Shown: piece after piece, positions 35,007-43,962 of the stretch
Numbering within the stretch: position 1 is the stretch's first letter
Layout: the number at the start of each line of letters is the position of its first letter
NCBI GenBank assembly: GCA_029268225.1
Contig: JAJUGJ010000017.1
Span: 1-61,842, forward strand
Reading direction: 5' to 3'
Origin: Burkholderiales bacterium
GTDB lineage: Bacteria > Pseudomonadota > Gammaproteobacteria > Burkholderiales > Burkholderiaceae_C
Length of the DNA stretch: 61,842 bases
Notes under the pieces: generated by a model
The model's input: the letters and a program-made list of their open reading frames with translations, nothing else
Database searches by the model: none
Told to the model about the DNA's origin: nothing
Made by a program: the position numbers and the translations under genes

Positions 35007-36050
35007 TCAAGCGTCGCGTGTGGCTTGTTCGGTGGCCCGCAACAAGGCCAGGTTGTGCTCGGCCAAGTGACTGCCTCGGCCGTGCACTGAACCCTCCAGG
35101 GTCGGATTTTCGCCAATACGCAGGCATTGCTCCCATGCATTGCGGATCATTGGCAACAGTGAAGGCGCGTTTGCGGGGTTCCGAATGGCCAACTCAAGCA
35201 TGAGGTCGCCCAGGACAAAGTAGAAATCTGGGGAGTCGCTCCAGTTGCCCATTTCTTGTTCGGCCAGCGAGAGCGCTTCTGACACGCGTTCAGATGCCTT
35301 GAGGGCATGCAACTGCCGCAGCACCAGGTCATGGCGCCAGCCTGGTTGTCGGCCTGCACCTGGGCCCAGGATTTTCAGTGCGACGCTGAACTCTTTGGCG
35401 GCCGCCTCAAAGCGATCTTGCAGGTCCAATTCCTTGCCCAACTGGTAGCGGATGTAGGCGTCTTGGGGGTGCTGCTGCGCTGCGGCATCCAGTAGCCGCA
35501 AATTGCGTGTCCCCTTGGTCTGAAGTTGATCGGGCAGGTAGCCATCATGAGCCACGCGTACGGGCAGATCATGGCGAGGAAGTTCCGACAAGGGTTGCTC
35601 GTGTATGGTGCCGGTGTATCGCACGGTGGCTGGCAAAATCCGTGGCAGCCAACTGGATGCTGTGTGTGTGCGTGTTGATGAGCCGGCTGGATGGCTGATC
35701 TGGAATGCGTTGAATTGCTCTAGGCGGCCCAAGAAGTCCGGTGCTGTTTGTCGCAGCGACGCCAGCACTTCTCCTCCTGCAACCAGATGCTCGTCGGCAT
35801 CAACGACGATGTTCCAGTCGGCATGGCTCAGATCGAGTGCGGCGTTGCGGGCTGCGGAAAAGTCATCGACCCATCTGAAATGAGCGACCCGGGCTCCTTC
35901 ATCTGCGGCGATACGCGTGGTTTCGTCGGTCGAACCTGTGTCCAGAACGATCATCTCGTCTACCCATGGGCGCATGCTTCGCAGGCTTCGTGCGATACAG
36001 CGCGCCTCATTGCGAGTGATCATGACCAAGGCAGTGCGGTGGGCGTGCAT
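35007..36050 (-). CDS. Glycosyltransferase family 2 with C-terminal TPR-like helices
   Basis: About 347 residues. The N-terminal GT-A domain has ALVMITRNEARCIARSL, VLDTGSTDETTRIAADEG, WVDDFSAARNAALD and the metal-binding VDADEHL. From about residue 205, AAQQHPQDAYIRYQLGKELDLQDRFEAAAKEF begins TPR-like repeats as in other bacterial GT2-TPR proteins. The start could be ATG 36050 (used here), 36086 or 36113; none has a clear RBS. It is convergent with the GT25 gene, has GC content like the core genome, and closes the island. Confidence 0.82.
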   Translation of the reverse strand: MHAHRTALVMITRNEARCIARSLRSMRPWVDEMIVLDTGSTDETTRIAADEGARVAHFRWVDDFSAARNAALDLSHADWNIVVDADEHLVAGGEVLASLRQTAPDFLGRLEQFNAFQISHPAGSSTRTHTASSWLPRILPATVRYTGTIHEQPLSELPRHDLPVRVAHDGYLPDQLQTKGTRNLRLLDAAAQQHPQDAYIRYQLGKELDLQDRFEAAAKEFSVALKILGPGAGRQPGWRHDLVLRQLHALKASERVSEALSLAEQEMGNWSDSPDFYFVLGDLMLELAIRNPANAPSLLPMIRNAWEQCLRIGENPTLEGSVHGRGSHLAEHNLALLRATEQATRDA

Positions 36051-36132
36051 GGGTGTGCGGACGAGATGAGAACGACCGATTGTCATTCCGAGAAGGGGCT
36101 TATATGGCTGCAAACAGCCCAGGGTTCACTGC

Positions 36133-37260
36133 TTAGAACACTTTTCTGCCCGTCAGTCTCTCATGCTCCCGCACCGCAAACCGATCCGTCATCCCCGCGA
36201 TGTAATCCGCTACAGCCCGGTGCAGATCGTCTCTCTGCGCAAAGTCCGAAGGCATCGCTGACGGCTGTGCCACATACGCCGCAAACAACTCTGACAGCAC
36301 TTGCTTGGCCTTGGCGGTCGTTTCATTCACCTGCGGATGCCGGTACAGCTCCTTGAACAAAAAGCGCTTCAAGGCCGTGCTGTCTTCACGCATGGGCTGG
36401 CTGAACCGCACCAGCGGCGGACACTGCCTTGCCTCATCTGCGGACATGGGCATGTGCTCCGCCAGCAAGGCCTGTGTCGCCCCGATCACGTCGTACACCT
36501 GCTGCGACAGCATGCGCCGAATCGTGTCAAACAAGAGCCGGCGTCCCTGCAGTTGCGGAAATTCTGCCAGTGTTTCGTCTCGGAAACGCACGAACAGCGG
36601 CACCGCTTCCAGCTGCTCCATTGTGATCAGCCCAGATCGCACGCCGTCGTCAATGTCATGCGCGTTGTAGGCGATCTCATCGGCCAGGTTGCACAGTTGC
36701 GCCTCCAGGCTGGGCTGAGAGCCTTCCAGAAACCGGCGTCCCACGCCTCCTGGCTCTTGTGCCTCCAGCATCTCCGCATGCCGACGTGAGCAGTGCTTCA
36801 GGATGCCCTCGCGCGTCTCAAAGGCCAGGTTCAGACCGTTGTACGCCGGGTAGCGCTCTTCCAGTTCGTCCACCACCCGCAGTGACTGCAGGTTGTGTTC
36901 AAACCCGCCATGCCCATGCATGCACTCGTTGAGCACATCCTGCCCCGCGTGGCCAAACGGGGTGTGCCCCAGATCATGCGCCAGGGCAATCGCCTCCACC
37001 AGGTCCTCATTCAACCCCAGCGAGCGCGCAATCGAGCGGCCCAGTTGTGCCACCTCCAGCGAGTGTGTCAGGCGCGTGCGAAACAGGTCACCCTCGTGGT
37101 TCAGGAACACCTGGGTCTTGTACACCAGCCGCCGGAACGCCGTGCTGTGCACGATGCGGTCACGGTCACGCTGGAAATCGCTGCGCGTGGGGGCGGGCAG
37201 TTCCGGGAAGCGGCGCCCCCTTGTCTGCTCAGGATGACTGGCGTAGGGGGCGAGGCTCAT
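36133..37260 (-). CDS. dgt: Deoxyguanosinetriphosphate triphosphohydrolase-like protein
   Basis: A 375-residue HD-superfamily dNTPase that removes triphosphate from dNTPs. The HD ligands are in RLTHSLEVAQLGRSIAR and AIALAHDLGHTPFGHAGQ (about residue 95), with CNLADEIAYNAHDIDDGV as the distal Asp. The length matches the short (type 2) Dgt subfamily. It follows aroB by 15 bases, the usual Burkholderiales order. Confidence 0.95.
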   Translation of the reverse strand: MSLAPYASHPEQTRGRRFPELPAPTRSDFQRDRDRIVHSTAFRRLVYKTQVFLNHEGDLFRTRLTHSLEVAQLGRSIARSLGLNEDLVEAIALAHDLGHTPFGHAGQDVLNECMHGHGGFEHNLQSLRVVDELEERYPAYNGLNLAFETREGILKHCSRRHAEMLEAQEPGGVGRRFLEGSQPSLEAQLCNLADEIAYNAHDIDDGVRSGLITMEQLEAVPLFVRFRDETLAEFPQLQGRRLLFDTIRRMLSQQVYDVIGATQALLAEHMPMSADEARQCPPLVRFSQPMREDSTALKRFLFKELYRHPQVNETTAKAKQVLSELFAAYVAQPSAMPSDFAQRDDLHRAVADYIAGMTDRFAVREHERLTGRKVF

Positions 37261-37275
37261 GTCGGTGCGGGCTTG

Positions 37276-38400
37276 TCAGCGGGTGTGGGCGGCAATCACG
37301 TCGCGAACGATCGACTCGGGGGCGGGGCGCATCCCCGCTTGCCCCAGTGGTCCGATCACCACGAAGCGGATCTCGCCGCCTTCGGCTTTCTTGTCCACCT
37401 GCATCAGCTCCAGATAGCGGTCGGCGCCCAGATCCGGTGCGGTCACGGGCAAGCCGGTGCGCGCAATCAGAGCGCGGATGCGCTGTGACGTGGCCTCATC
37501 GATCAGCCCCAGGCGGGCCGACAGGTCGGCGGCCATCACCATGCCGGCGCCCACGGCCTCGCCGTGCAGCCATTCGCCATAACCCAGCCCCGCCTCGATG
37601 GCGTGCCCGAAGGTGTGGCCGTAGTTCAGGATGGCGCGCAGGCCGGACTCTTTCTCGTCCTGTCCCACCACCCAGGCCTTGATCTCGCACGAACGCTGGA
37701 TGGCGTGCTTCAGCGCTTGGCGATCGCGGGCCAGCAGCTGGTCCATGTGGGCTTCCAGCCAGCTCAGGAACTCGGCATCGGCAATCGGGCCGTATTTGAT
37801 GATCTCGGCCAAACCGGCCAGCAATTCGCGCTGGGGCAGGGTGTCGAGCGTGGCCAGGTCGCAGATCACGCGCTGGGGCTGATAAAACGCCCCGATCATG
37901 TTCTTGCCGGCCGGGTGGTTGATGGCGGTCTTGCCGCCCACGCTGGAGTCCACCTGGGCCAGCAGGGTGGTGGGCACCTGCACAAAGGGCACGCCGCGCA
38001 TGTAGCAGGCGGCGGCAAAGCCCGTCATGTCACCAATCACGCCGCCACCCAGGGCATACAGCACCGTCTTGCGGTCGGCGGCTTCTTCCAGCAGTTTGGT
38101 GAAGACCTGGTTCAGCGCGGGCCAGTCCTTGTACTGCTCTCCATCGGGCAGTTCCACGTCCAGCACCGCCTTGTGGTACGGCGCAATCGCGGCACGCAGC
38201 GCCGCAGTGTAGAGCGGGCCCACCGTGGTGTTGGTGACGATCAGGGCTTTGGACGACTTGGGCAGGCCCGCAAACGTGGCGGAGTCCTGCAACAGGCCTT
38301 CGCCGATCAGGATGTCATAGCTGCGATCACCCAGGTCAATGGCGACCGTGGACGTACCGGACGACGGGGTGGAGGCGGGCGGAAGGGGAGTCGATGCCAT
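37276..38400 (-). CDS. aroB: 3-Dehydroquinate synthase
   Basis: AroB is the second step of the shikimate pathway. ATG 38400 is chosen over an open extension to 38478. The 374-residue NAD- and Zn-dependent enzyme has [15 protein letters not shown], the NAD-binding [37 protein letters not shown], and the zinc-binding [12 protein letters not shown] and HGEAVGAGM. The usual upstream partner aroK is not here; the SRP RNA gene lies upstream instead. Confidence 0.96.
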   Translation of the reverse strand: MASTPLPPASTPSSGTSTVAIDLGDRSYDILIGEGLLQDSATFAGLPKSSKALIVTNTTVGPLYTAALRAAIAPYHKAVLDVELPDGEQYKDWPALNQVFTKLLEEAADRKTVLYALGGGVIGDMTGFAAACYMRGVPFVQVPTTLLAQVDSSVGGKTAINHPAGKNMIGAFYQPQRVICDLATLDTLPQRELLAGLAEIIKYGPIADAEFLSWLEAHMDQLLARDRQALKHAIQRSCEIKAWVVGQDEKESGLRAILNYGHTFGHAIEAGLGYGEWLHGEAVGAGMVMAADLSARLGLIDEATSQRIRALIARTGLPVTAPDLGADRYLELMQVDKKAEGGEIRFVVIGPLGQAGMRPAPESIVRDVIAAHTR

Positions 38401-38501
38401 GAACGCTGTGAGTCGCAGGTGGAAACGTGGTGCACACGCCCCGAACTTCGCGGAAGTTCGGTCCCAGCCGCGACGCATGGGGCATCAAACACAATGAATA
38501 G

Positions 38502-38600
38502 GTGACGAGCCTGATCCTGGCACTGTTGGCTAACGGTTAGGGCTGCTTCGTTCCCGACCTGACCCGGTTGGCCGCGCCCCCATGCAGGGAGGCCCGTCAC
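38502..38600 (-). ncRNA. ffs: Signal recognition particle RNA, bacterial small type (4.5S)
   Basis: The minus strand carries the universally conserved SRP core (GGTCAGGTCGGGAACGAAGC near 38533-38566). The ends GTGACGGGCCT and AGGCTCGTCAC pair perfectly over 11 bp, giving a 99-nucleotide hairpin RNA. It binds Ffh for co-translational membrane targeting. Confidence 0.93.
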
Positions 38601-38605
38601 TGCCG

Positions 38606-38611
38606 ATTATA
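38606..38611 (-). promoter_or_regulatory. -10 element of ffs
   Basis: TATAAT on the minus strand ends six bases before the RNA 5' end. The -35 region is weak. Confidence 0.65.
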
Positions 38612-38626
38612 GGTGATCCTGAGCAC

Positions 38627-38941
38627 TCAGGCCGTTGGCAGTCCATGACGCTCACGCGCGCGCAGGCACTGTGCGTCGCCTGCCTGTACGGCGCGGCAGG
38701 TGCTGGAGCGCAAATCGTAAATCCTGCAGGACACCTGCTGGCCGACTTGCCCCTCCAGTGCGATGCAGTGAGGGCGGCGCGACGACGTGCCTTGCATGCA
38801 TCGCAGGTGGGGGCTGATGGCCTCGGTCAGTGCCACAGGCACCGTGCCGCCTGGGGCATCATCGGCTTCCGCCCAGTAAAACGAAACCCGGTACTGAGCG
38901 CAGCAAGCGCCGCAGGTCTGGCAGTCAAACGCAGCGCTCAC
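38627..38941 (-). CDS. YkgJ family cysteine-cluster protein
   Basis: A 104-residue protein with the N-terminal CQTCGACC cluster and later cysteines ([31 protein letters not shown]). This is the pattern of the YkgJ/UPF0153 zinc- or iron-sulfur-binding family of unknown function. The ffs promoter lies just beyond its 3' end. Confidence 0.88.
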   Translation of the reverse strand: MSAAFDCQTCGACCAQYRVSFYWAEADDAPGGTVPVALTEAISPHLRCMQGTSSRRPHCIALEGQVGQQVSCRIYDLRSSTCRAVQAGDAQCLRARERHGLPTA

Positions 38942-38945
38942 ACAC

Positions 38946-39614
38946 TCATTGACCCAAATGCTGTCGCAGGAAGTGGACCGTGCGCTCCCAAGCTTGGGTG
39001 GCGCAGGCTTCGTTGTAGACCTCGGGGCGCGTCTTGTTGACGAAGGCGTGGTCGGCTTCGTAGTGGTGCAGGTCGGGCTTCTGACCGGCGGCCTTCATGG
39101 CCGATTCCAGTTGCGCCACAGCGGCGGGCGTACACCAGCCGTCCTTCGTGGCGAAGTGGCCCTGGAAGGGGATGAGAATCTGGGCCGGGTCGGCAAATTC
39201 GGCGGGTGGGATGCCGTAGAAGCACACGGCCGCCGAGATGCCCTTGAGGTGCACGGCCGCGGCCACGGTCAGTGCGCCGCCCATGCAAAAGCCCGTCACG
39301 CCCACCGGCTGGCCACGCTGGGCCAGGAAGTCCACGGCGCCGCGCAGGTCCTGATGGGTGGCGTCGCCAAAGTCCAGCCCGGTCATCAGGTGGTTGGCTT
39401 CGTCGGCATCGGTGGTCAGGCGCCCGCGGTACAGGTCAGGCGCCAGCGTGGTCAGGCCGGCAGCGGCCAGGCGGTCGGCCAGGTCCTTGATGTGGTCATT
39501 CAGCCCCCACCATTCCTGAATCAGGATCACACCGGGCGTGCCTGCGCCGGCATCGGCCAGATAGCCGCGAGTCGTGCCGCCATCCGGGCGGGTGAAGTCC
39601 ATCATCTGTCCCAT
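38946..39614 (-). CDS. Dienelactone hydrolase family protein
   Basis: A 222-residue alpha/beta-hydrolase. [23 protein letters not shown] at the start, the nucleophile elbow GFCMGG with Cys, an Asp-containing region and [15 protein letters not shown] with the His form the Cys-Asp-His triad of dienelactone hydrolases. It may act on dienelactones from chloroaromatics or on other lactones or esters; context does not specify. Confidence 0.92.
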   Translation of the reverse strand: MGQMMDFTRPDGGTTRGYLADAGAGTPGVILIQEWWGLNDHIKDLADRLAAAGLTTLAPDLYRGRLTTDADEANHLMTGLDFGDATHQDLRGAVDFLAQRGQPVGVTGFCMGGALTVAAAVHLKGISAAVCFYGIPPAEFADPAQILIPFQGHFATKDGWCTPAAVAQLESAMKAAGQKPDLHHYEADHAFVNKTRPEVYNEACATQAWERTVHFLRQHLGQ

Positions 39615-39673
39615 GGTTCATGCTCCTCGTGTGGGCGGCGGGGCGATCCCGCCGCGGCAGGGTTCCAGCAGGT

Positions 39674-40807
39674 TCAGCGCAGTTGCAACTCTTCCGCGCC
39701 GTACACCACGTTCAGGGGTTCGATCACCACCTGCTTGGGGCCGTCTTCCACGCGGCCGGCCACCCGGGCGTCAATGCCGAGCGACTTGGAGATGGCGACC
39801 ACGCGTTCGGCCTGTTCCGGCGCCACATACAGCGCGAAACCGGCGCCCATGTTCAGCGTGCCATAGGCCTCGTGGTCGTCCAGACCGCATTCCTGCTGCA
39901 TGAAGGCCAGCACCGGGGTCTTGGGCGGCACGTTCGTGATGCGGTAGGTGAGCTGCTTGGGGTGACGCAGCAGCTTGCGCCAGCCGTGGCCGGTGACGTT
40001 GGCGCAGTAGTGCGGGATGATGCCTTCCTTGGCCATCGCTTCGGTCACGGGCGAGTACAGCGTGGTGGGGGCGAGCAGGGCTTCGCCGTAGCTCTGGCCG
40101 TTGCCGATGTCGGTCAGGTAACCCTGGGGCAGGCGCTCGGCCAGCTTGCGTGCCAGCGACAGGCCGTTGGCGTGGATGCCACTGGAGGCCAGGAAGACAA
40201 TGGCGTCGCCCGCCCCCAGCTTGTCGCCCACCGACAGGCGGGTCTTGGGGCTGATGATGCCGGTGCAGGATGCAGCCAGGTCCACGCGGCCATCGGCCAC
40301 GATGCCGGCCAGCGCAGGGGTTTCACCGCCGCCCCAGGCGACGTTGCACACCTCGCAGGCCTTTTTCCAGCCAGCCACCAGAGCGTTGGCGCGCACCTTG
40401 TCGCCAAACCAGTCGGAGCCGCCGGCAGCCCAGTAGGCTTGCACCACCAGGGGCGTGGCGCCCACGGTGATCAGGTCGTTCACCGCCATGGCGATGGTGT
40501 CCTGGGCGATGCCGTCGTAGTAGCTCTTGCCGGTCAGCGTGGCCATTTCGTCGGCCACCAGGGTCTTGGTGCCCAGGCATTCCACGATGGAAGCCAGGTA
40601 CATCGGGCCCACATCGACCACATAGGCCGATTCGCCGCGCGAGGCCAGCACTTCGCTGAAGCCATGGCTGGCCAGGTGGCCACCGGTGGCGGCCGCAGCA
40701 CGCTGAGCGGCCACCTTCAACGGGTCGATCAGGTCATAGTTGACACCGGCCTGGTCGTAGGTGAGGGGCGCGTTGGCGTTGTGATGCGGATCGGTGGGCG
40801 TGGTCAT
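39674..40807 (-). CDS. PurM-like (AIR synthase superfamily) protein
   Basis: A 377-residue protein with the PurM/AIR-synthase layout: YDQAGVNYDLIDPLKVAAQ, GTKTLVADEMATLTGKSYYDGI, IAMAVNDLITVGATPLVVQAYW, AGDAIVFLASSGIHANGLSLAR, and a C-terminal NVPPKTPVLAFMQQECGL, AYGTLNMGAGFAL. It differs from the standard betaproteobacterial PurM, notably by VDVGPMYLASIVECLGTK in place of the usual ATP-loop region. It could be a second AIR synthase or a paralogue with another substrate. It has no purine genes beside it. Confidence 0.75.
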   Translation of the reverse strand: MTTPTDPHHNANAPLTYDQAGVNYDLIDPLKVAAQRAAAATGGHLASHGFSEVLASRGESAYVVDVGPMYLASIVECLGTKTLVADEMATLTGKSYYDGIAQDTIAMAVNDLITVGATPLVVQAYWAAGGSDWFGDKVRANALVAGWKKACEVCNVAWGGGETPALAGIVADGRVDLAASCTGIISPKTRLSVGDKLGAGDAIVFLASSGIHANGLSLARKLAERLPQGYLTDIGNGQSYGEALLAPTTLYSPVTEAMAKEGIIPHYCANVTGHGWRKLLRHPKQLTYRITNVPPKTPVLAFMQQECGLDDHEAYGTLNMGAGFALYVAPEQAERVVAISKSLGIDARVAGRVEDGPKQVVIEPLNVVYGAEELQLR

Positions 40808-40901
40808 GGCGCGTCAAAGAGCTAGGGGTCGCAAAACCGTGATTATCCGGTAAGGCGGACCGCCTTGCGCGCGCGGCGCCTTGTCGAGGCGACGCGGCTC
40901 C

Positions 40902-41378
40902 TCACTGGCTGAGCTTGCGCGCCTCCTCCACCTGGTATTCGAAATAGCGCTGCCCCGAAAAGGCAATGGTGGACATCAGCACGGTCGCGCCCACCAGCAG
41001 CGCCAGGATCACCCCGATGATGGCGGCCCAACCGCTGGGACGGGCGGTACGAAGGTCGCGTCCGGCGTTGTAACGCGCGTGCCAGCGCTCGTCGGGCATC
41101 AGGCCGTAGACGATGGCTTGCAGCATGGTGCCCGCCACCATGAAGCCCAGCACCGGGATCAGCAGCCAGGACAGTTGGTCGTCGAGTCCGAACTCGGCCA
41201 CGCGCCGCAGCCCCAAGGCGCCCACCAATGTGGGCAGAGGGTGCAGCCACGCCCATACATCGTTCCAGCCGTACAGGTAAAACCGGTGTGCGCCCAGGGG
41301 GCCGGCCAGCAAGGCCAGCCAGGTGGCCACCGTCTTGGAGCGCAGCGAGGGGGGGGCGTCGGCGAGGGTGTCAGTCAT
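40902..41378 (-). CDS. TM2-domain membrane protein
   Basis: A 158-residue inner-membrane protein (ATG 41378, TDTLADAPP start). Three or four hydrophobic segments include the TM2 signature TWLALLAGPLGAHRFYLYG and a final GWAAIIGVILALLVGATVLM anchor. Function unknown. Confidence 0.8.
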   Translation of the reverse strand: MTDTLADAPPSLRSKTVATWLALLAGPLGAHRFYLYGWNDVWAWLHPLPTLVGALGLRRVAEFGLDDQLSWLLIPVLGFMVAGTMLQAIVYGLMPDERWHARYNAGRDLRTARPSGWAAIIGVILALLVGATVLMSTIAFSGQRYFEYQVEEARKLSQ

Positions 41379-41394
41379 GTGGGTGCGGGGGTGC

Positions 41395-41424
41395 TTGGCG
41401 CGAAGCTTCAAGTCAGACTATAAT
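41395..41424 (+). promoter_or_regulatory. Sigma-70 promoter of the rpsP-rimM-trmD operon
   Basis: TTGGCG (41395-41400), an 18-base spacer and a perfect TATAAT (41419-41424). The downstream TTGCGGTTTTCCGG is shared with the rplS promoter. The leader before rpsP is about 175 bases. Confidence 0.82.
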
Positions 41425-41604
41425 TTGCGGTTTTCCGGCCCGAGTTGGGTGGTTTCCATGGCGAGCGCCTGGCAACACCTCAGCGCGTATCTAAACGGGA
41501 CGGATGATTGGAGCGGTTGGGCGGGTGCCTGACTGAGCCTTGGCTGCTTGACCCCGAGTGTCTCCCGGGAAGAGTGGTCGCCCATTCGATTTGAAGGACA
41601 CATC

Positions 41605-41865
41605 ATGGTCGTGATTCGACTTGCACGCGGCGGCTCCAAGAAGCGCCCTTTCTACAACATCGTCGTGGCTGAACAGAAGAACCGTCGTGACGGTCGCTTC
41701 CTGGAGCGCGTGGGTTTCTACAACCCCCTGGCTTCCGGCAACGCCGAAACCCTGCGCCTGTCGCTGGACCGCGTGGACGCCTGGGTCAAGAACGGTGCAC
41801 AACCGTCCGACGCCGTGAACCGTCTGGTCGCCATCGCCCAGAAGGCTGCTGCGCCTGCTGCCTGA
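41605..41865 (+). CDS. rpsP: 30S ribosomal protein S16
   Basis: An 86-residue S16 with the diagnostic [35 protein letters not shown] and [22 protein letters not shown] 41605 has GAAGGA upstream. It is the first gene of the conserved S16-RimM-TrmD-L19 cluster. Confidence 0.97.
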   Translation: MVVIRLARGGSKKRPFYNIVVAEQKNRRDGRFLERVGFYNPLASGNAETLRLSLDRVDAWVKNGAQPSDAVNRLVAIAQKAAAPAA

Positions 41866-41875
41866 TTGAGGCCGC

Positions 41876-42559
41876 ATGAACGATCGCTCGACCTCTGCGC
41901 TGGTGCTGGATGACGGTTTTGTCTGGCCTGAAGATGCGGTGGAAGTCGGGCGCATCGTGGACGCCTGGGGAGTGAAAGGGGGCATCAAGGTGATGCCCTT
42001 TTCTTCCGACCCTCAGGCGCTCTTCTGTACGAAGAAATGGTTTTTGCGCCCGGCCGAACAGGCTTCGGGCGCTTTGTCGCGTCCGTCTGCGAAGACGGGT
42101 GACGTCGGTGCCTCGGCTGCGAGCAAGTCTGCCGCGCCCAAGTCGCCTGCTGCGACGCCGGCCCGTTTGGCTGCCCCCCGTTTTCTGCAGATGAAGACGG
42201 TGCGCGAGCAGGGCGACATCATTGTCGGGACCGCCGAAGGGCTGGAAGACCGCAATGACGCCGAAGCCCTCAAGGGCGCGCGCGTGTTCGTGTCGCGCTC
42301 GGCCTTCCCGACGCCCGACGCCGACGAGTTTTACTGGGTCGACCTGATTGGCCTGAATGTGGTCAACCGCCAGGGCGAGTTCCTGGGGCAGGTCGCTGAC
42401 CTGATGGCCACCGGTCCGCACAGCGTGCTGCGCTGCGTGGTGCCTGCGGCCGAAGGCCAGGACGCCACCGAACGTCTCATCCCCTTCGTGTCGGCCTACA
42501 TCGACAGCGTCAGCCTGGCTGACAAGCGCATCGTGGCCGACTGGGGCCTGGACTACTGA
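41876..42559 (+). CDS. rimM: Ribosome maturation factor RimM with an Ala/Ser/Pro-rich insertion
   Basis: RimM binds S19 and assists 30S head assembly. The 227-residue protein has VEVGRIVDAWGVKGGIKVMPFS at the start, EQGDIIVGTAEGLEDRNDAEALKG and FYWVDLIGLNVVN in the PRC-barrel linker, and the C-terminal IPFVSAYIDSVSLADKRIVADW. It is about 40-50 residues longer than usual because of a low-complexity insert (about residues 64-100, rich in Ala, Ser, Lys and Pro) in the N-terminal beta domain. Confidence 0.95.
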   Translation: MNDRSTSALVLDDGFVWPEDAVEVGRIVDAWGVKGGIKVMPFSSDPQALFCTKKWFLRPAEQASGALSRPSAKTGDVGASAASKSAAPKSPAATPARLAAPRFLQMKTVREQGDIIVGTAEGLEDRNDAEALKGARVFVSRSAFPTPDADEFYWVDLIGLNVVNRQGEFLGQVADLMATGPHSVLRCVVPAAEGQDATERLIPFVSAYIDSVSLADKRIVADWGLDY

Positions 42560-42588
42560 CCCCCCTCTGATTGCACCGGAGGGCTGAG

Positions 42589-43377
42589 ATGGCCGTTCGC
42601 TTCGACGTCATCACCCTGTTTCCCGAATTGTTCGCCCCGTTTCAGACGGTGGGCGTGACGCGTCGCGCGTTCGAGACCAAGGCGGTCGATGTGCGCCTGT
42701 GGCCGTTGCGCGACTTCGCCGAGGGCGTGTACCGCCGGGTCGACGATCGGCCTTTTGGCGGTGGGCCAGGCATGGTCATGCTGGTTGAGCCCCTGGTGCG
42801 TTGCCTGTCGGCCATCCGGGCGGATCAAGATGCCGCCGTCTCGCCGCGCTTGCCCGTGGTGTTGTTCAGCCCGGCCGGCAAGCCTTTGACCCAGCAGCGC
42901 GTGCAGCAACTGGCGGAAGGGCCGGGCGCCGTGCTGGTGTGTGGGCGGTACGAAGGCATTGACCAGCGTTTCATCGACGCCCATGTGGACGAAGAGATCA
43001 GCCTGGGTGACTATGTGCTGTCTGGGGGCGAGTTGCCGGCCTTGACGCTGATCGACGCCGTAACGCGCTTGCAGCCCGGGGTCTTGCACGACGCTGCGTC
43101 GCATGAGCAGGACAGCTTCTCGGATGGGCTGCTGGACTGTCCGCATTACAGCCGGCCGGAGGTGCTGGACTGGCCGGCCGATGGCAACGAGCGTGGTGTC
43201 GATGCCGCTGTGCCGCCGGTGCTGATGTCAGGTCACCACGCCCACATTGCGCGATGGCGCCGGGAGCAGCAACTGCGCATCACCGCGCAGCGTCGCCCCG
43301 AGTTGATCGAGGCGGCCAGGGCGCGTGGCGAATTGTCCAAACACGACGAACACTTTTTATCTCAACTCACGCTATAA
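42589..43377 (+). CDS. trmD: tRNA (guanine-N1-)-methyltransferase
   Basis: TrmD makes m1G37 in tRNAs reading Leu, Pro and Arg codons, preventing frameshifts. ATG 42589 has GGAGG at 42578-42582. The 262-residue SPOUT enzyme has FDVITLFPELFAPF, DDRPFGGGPGMVML, the knot CGRYEGIDQRFIDAH, ISLGDYVLSGGELPAL and SYSRPEVLDWP-like HYSRPEVLDWP. The rplS -10 element lies across its last codons and stop. Confidence 0.97.
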   Translation: MAVRFDVITLFPELFAPFQTVGVTRRAFETKAVDVRLWPLRDFAEGVYRRVDDRPFGGGPGMVMLVEPLVRCLSAIRADQDAAVSPRLPVVLFSPAGKPLTQQRVQQLAEGPGAVLVCGRYEGIDQRFIDAHVDEEISLGDYVLSGGELPALTLIDAVTRLQPGVLHDAASHEQDSFSDGLLDCPHYSRPEVLDWPADGNERGVDAAVPPVLMSGHHAHIARWRREQQLRITAQRRPELIEAARARGELSKHDEHFLSQLTL

Positions 43378-43378
43378 T
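43373..43378 (+). promoter_or_regulatory. -10 element of the rplS promoter inside the trmD stop
   Basis: A perfect TATAAT overlaps the trmD TAA and is followed by CTGCGGTTTTCCG, matching the sequence after the rpsP -10. No strong -35 is seen. It would give a ~125-base rplS leader (43385-43509). Confidence 0.7.
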
Positions 43379-43509
43379 CTGCGGTTTTCCGATCCTCTAC
43401 CCGGCTACCATTTTTTCACCCCGGTCGAGATCCTTGTGAAACCCACGGGTGAGCACAGGGCGTCATGACTGGATTTTCAAGCGCGGGCAAGATCAATTAG
43501 GAGCTTTTG

Positions 43510-43866
43510 ATGGCCAACATCATTCAACAGCTCGAGCAAGAAGAAATTGCTCGTCTGAACAAAGAGATCCCTTCTTTCGCCCCTGGCGACACCGTGATCG
43601 TTTCGGTCAACGTGGTGGAAGGTACCCGCAAGCGCGTCCAGGCTTACGAAGGCGTCGTGATCGCCAAGCGTAACCGCGGCCTGAACTCCAGCTTCATCGT
43701 TCGCAAGATCTCGAGTGGCGAAGGCGTGGAACGTACGTTCCAGCTGTACAGCCCCCTGATCTCCAAGATCGAAGTCAAGCGTCGCGGTGACGTCCGTCGC
43801 GCCAAGCTGTACTACCTGCGTCAGCGCAGCGGCAAGTCGGCACGCATCAAGGAAAAGCTCGCCTAA
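43510..43866 (+). CDS. rplS: 50S ribosomal protein L19
   Basis: A 118-residue L19 with [55 protein letters not shown] and [23 protein letters not shown] 43510 has TAGGAGC upstream. It is last in the conserved ribosomal cluster and is followed by a terminator. Confidence 0.97.
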   Translation: MANIIQQLEQEEIARLNKEIPSFAPGDTVIVSVNVVEGTRKRVQAYEGVVIAKRNRGLNSSFIVRKISSGEGVERTFQLYSPLISKIEVKRRGDVRRAKLYYLRQRSGKSARIKEKLA

Positions 43867-43914
43867 GAGCACAGCGTTGTTCTCCGTGGCCTTCGGGTCG
43901 CGGACCAACCCCCC

Positions 43915-43949
43915 AAAGCCGCCTGCTGCGCAAGCCCAGGCGGCTTTTG
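43915..43949 (+). terminator. Rho-independent terminator after rplS
   Basis: AAAGCCGCCTG (43915-43925) pairs with CAGGCGGCTTT (43937-43947) around an 11-base loop, followed by TTG. Confidence 0.88.
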
Positions 43950-43962
43950 TTATGGTGCTGTC

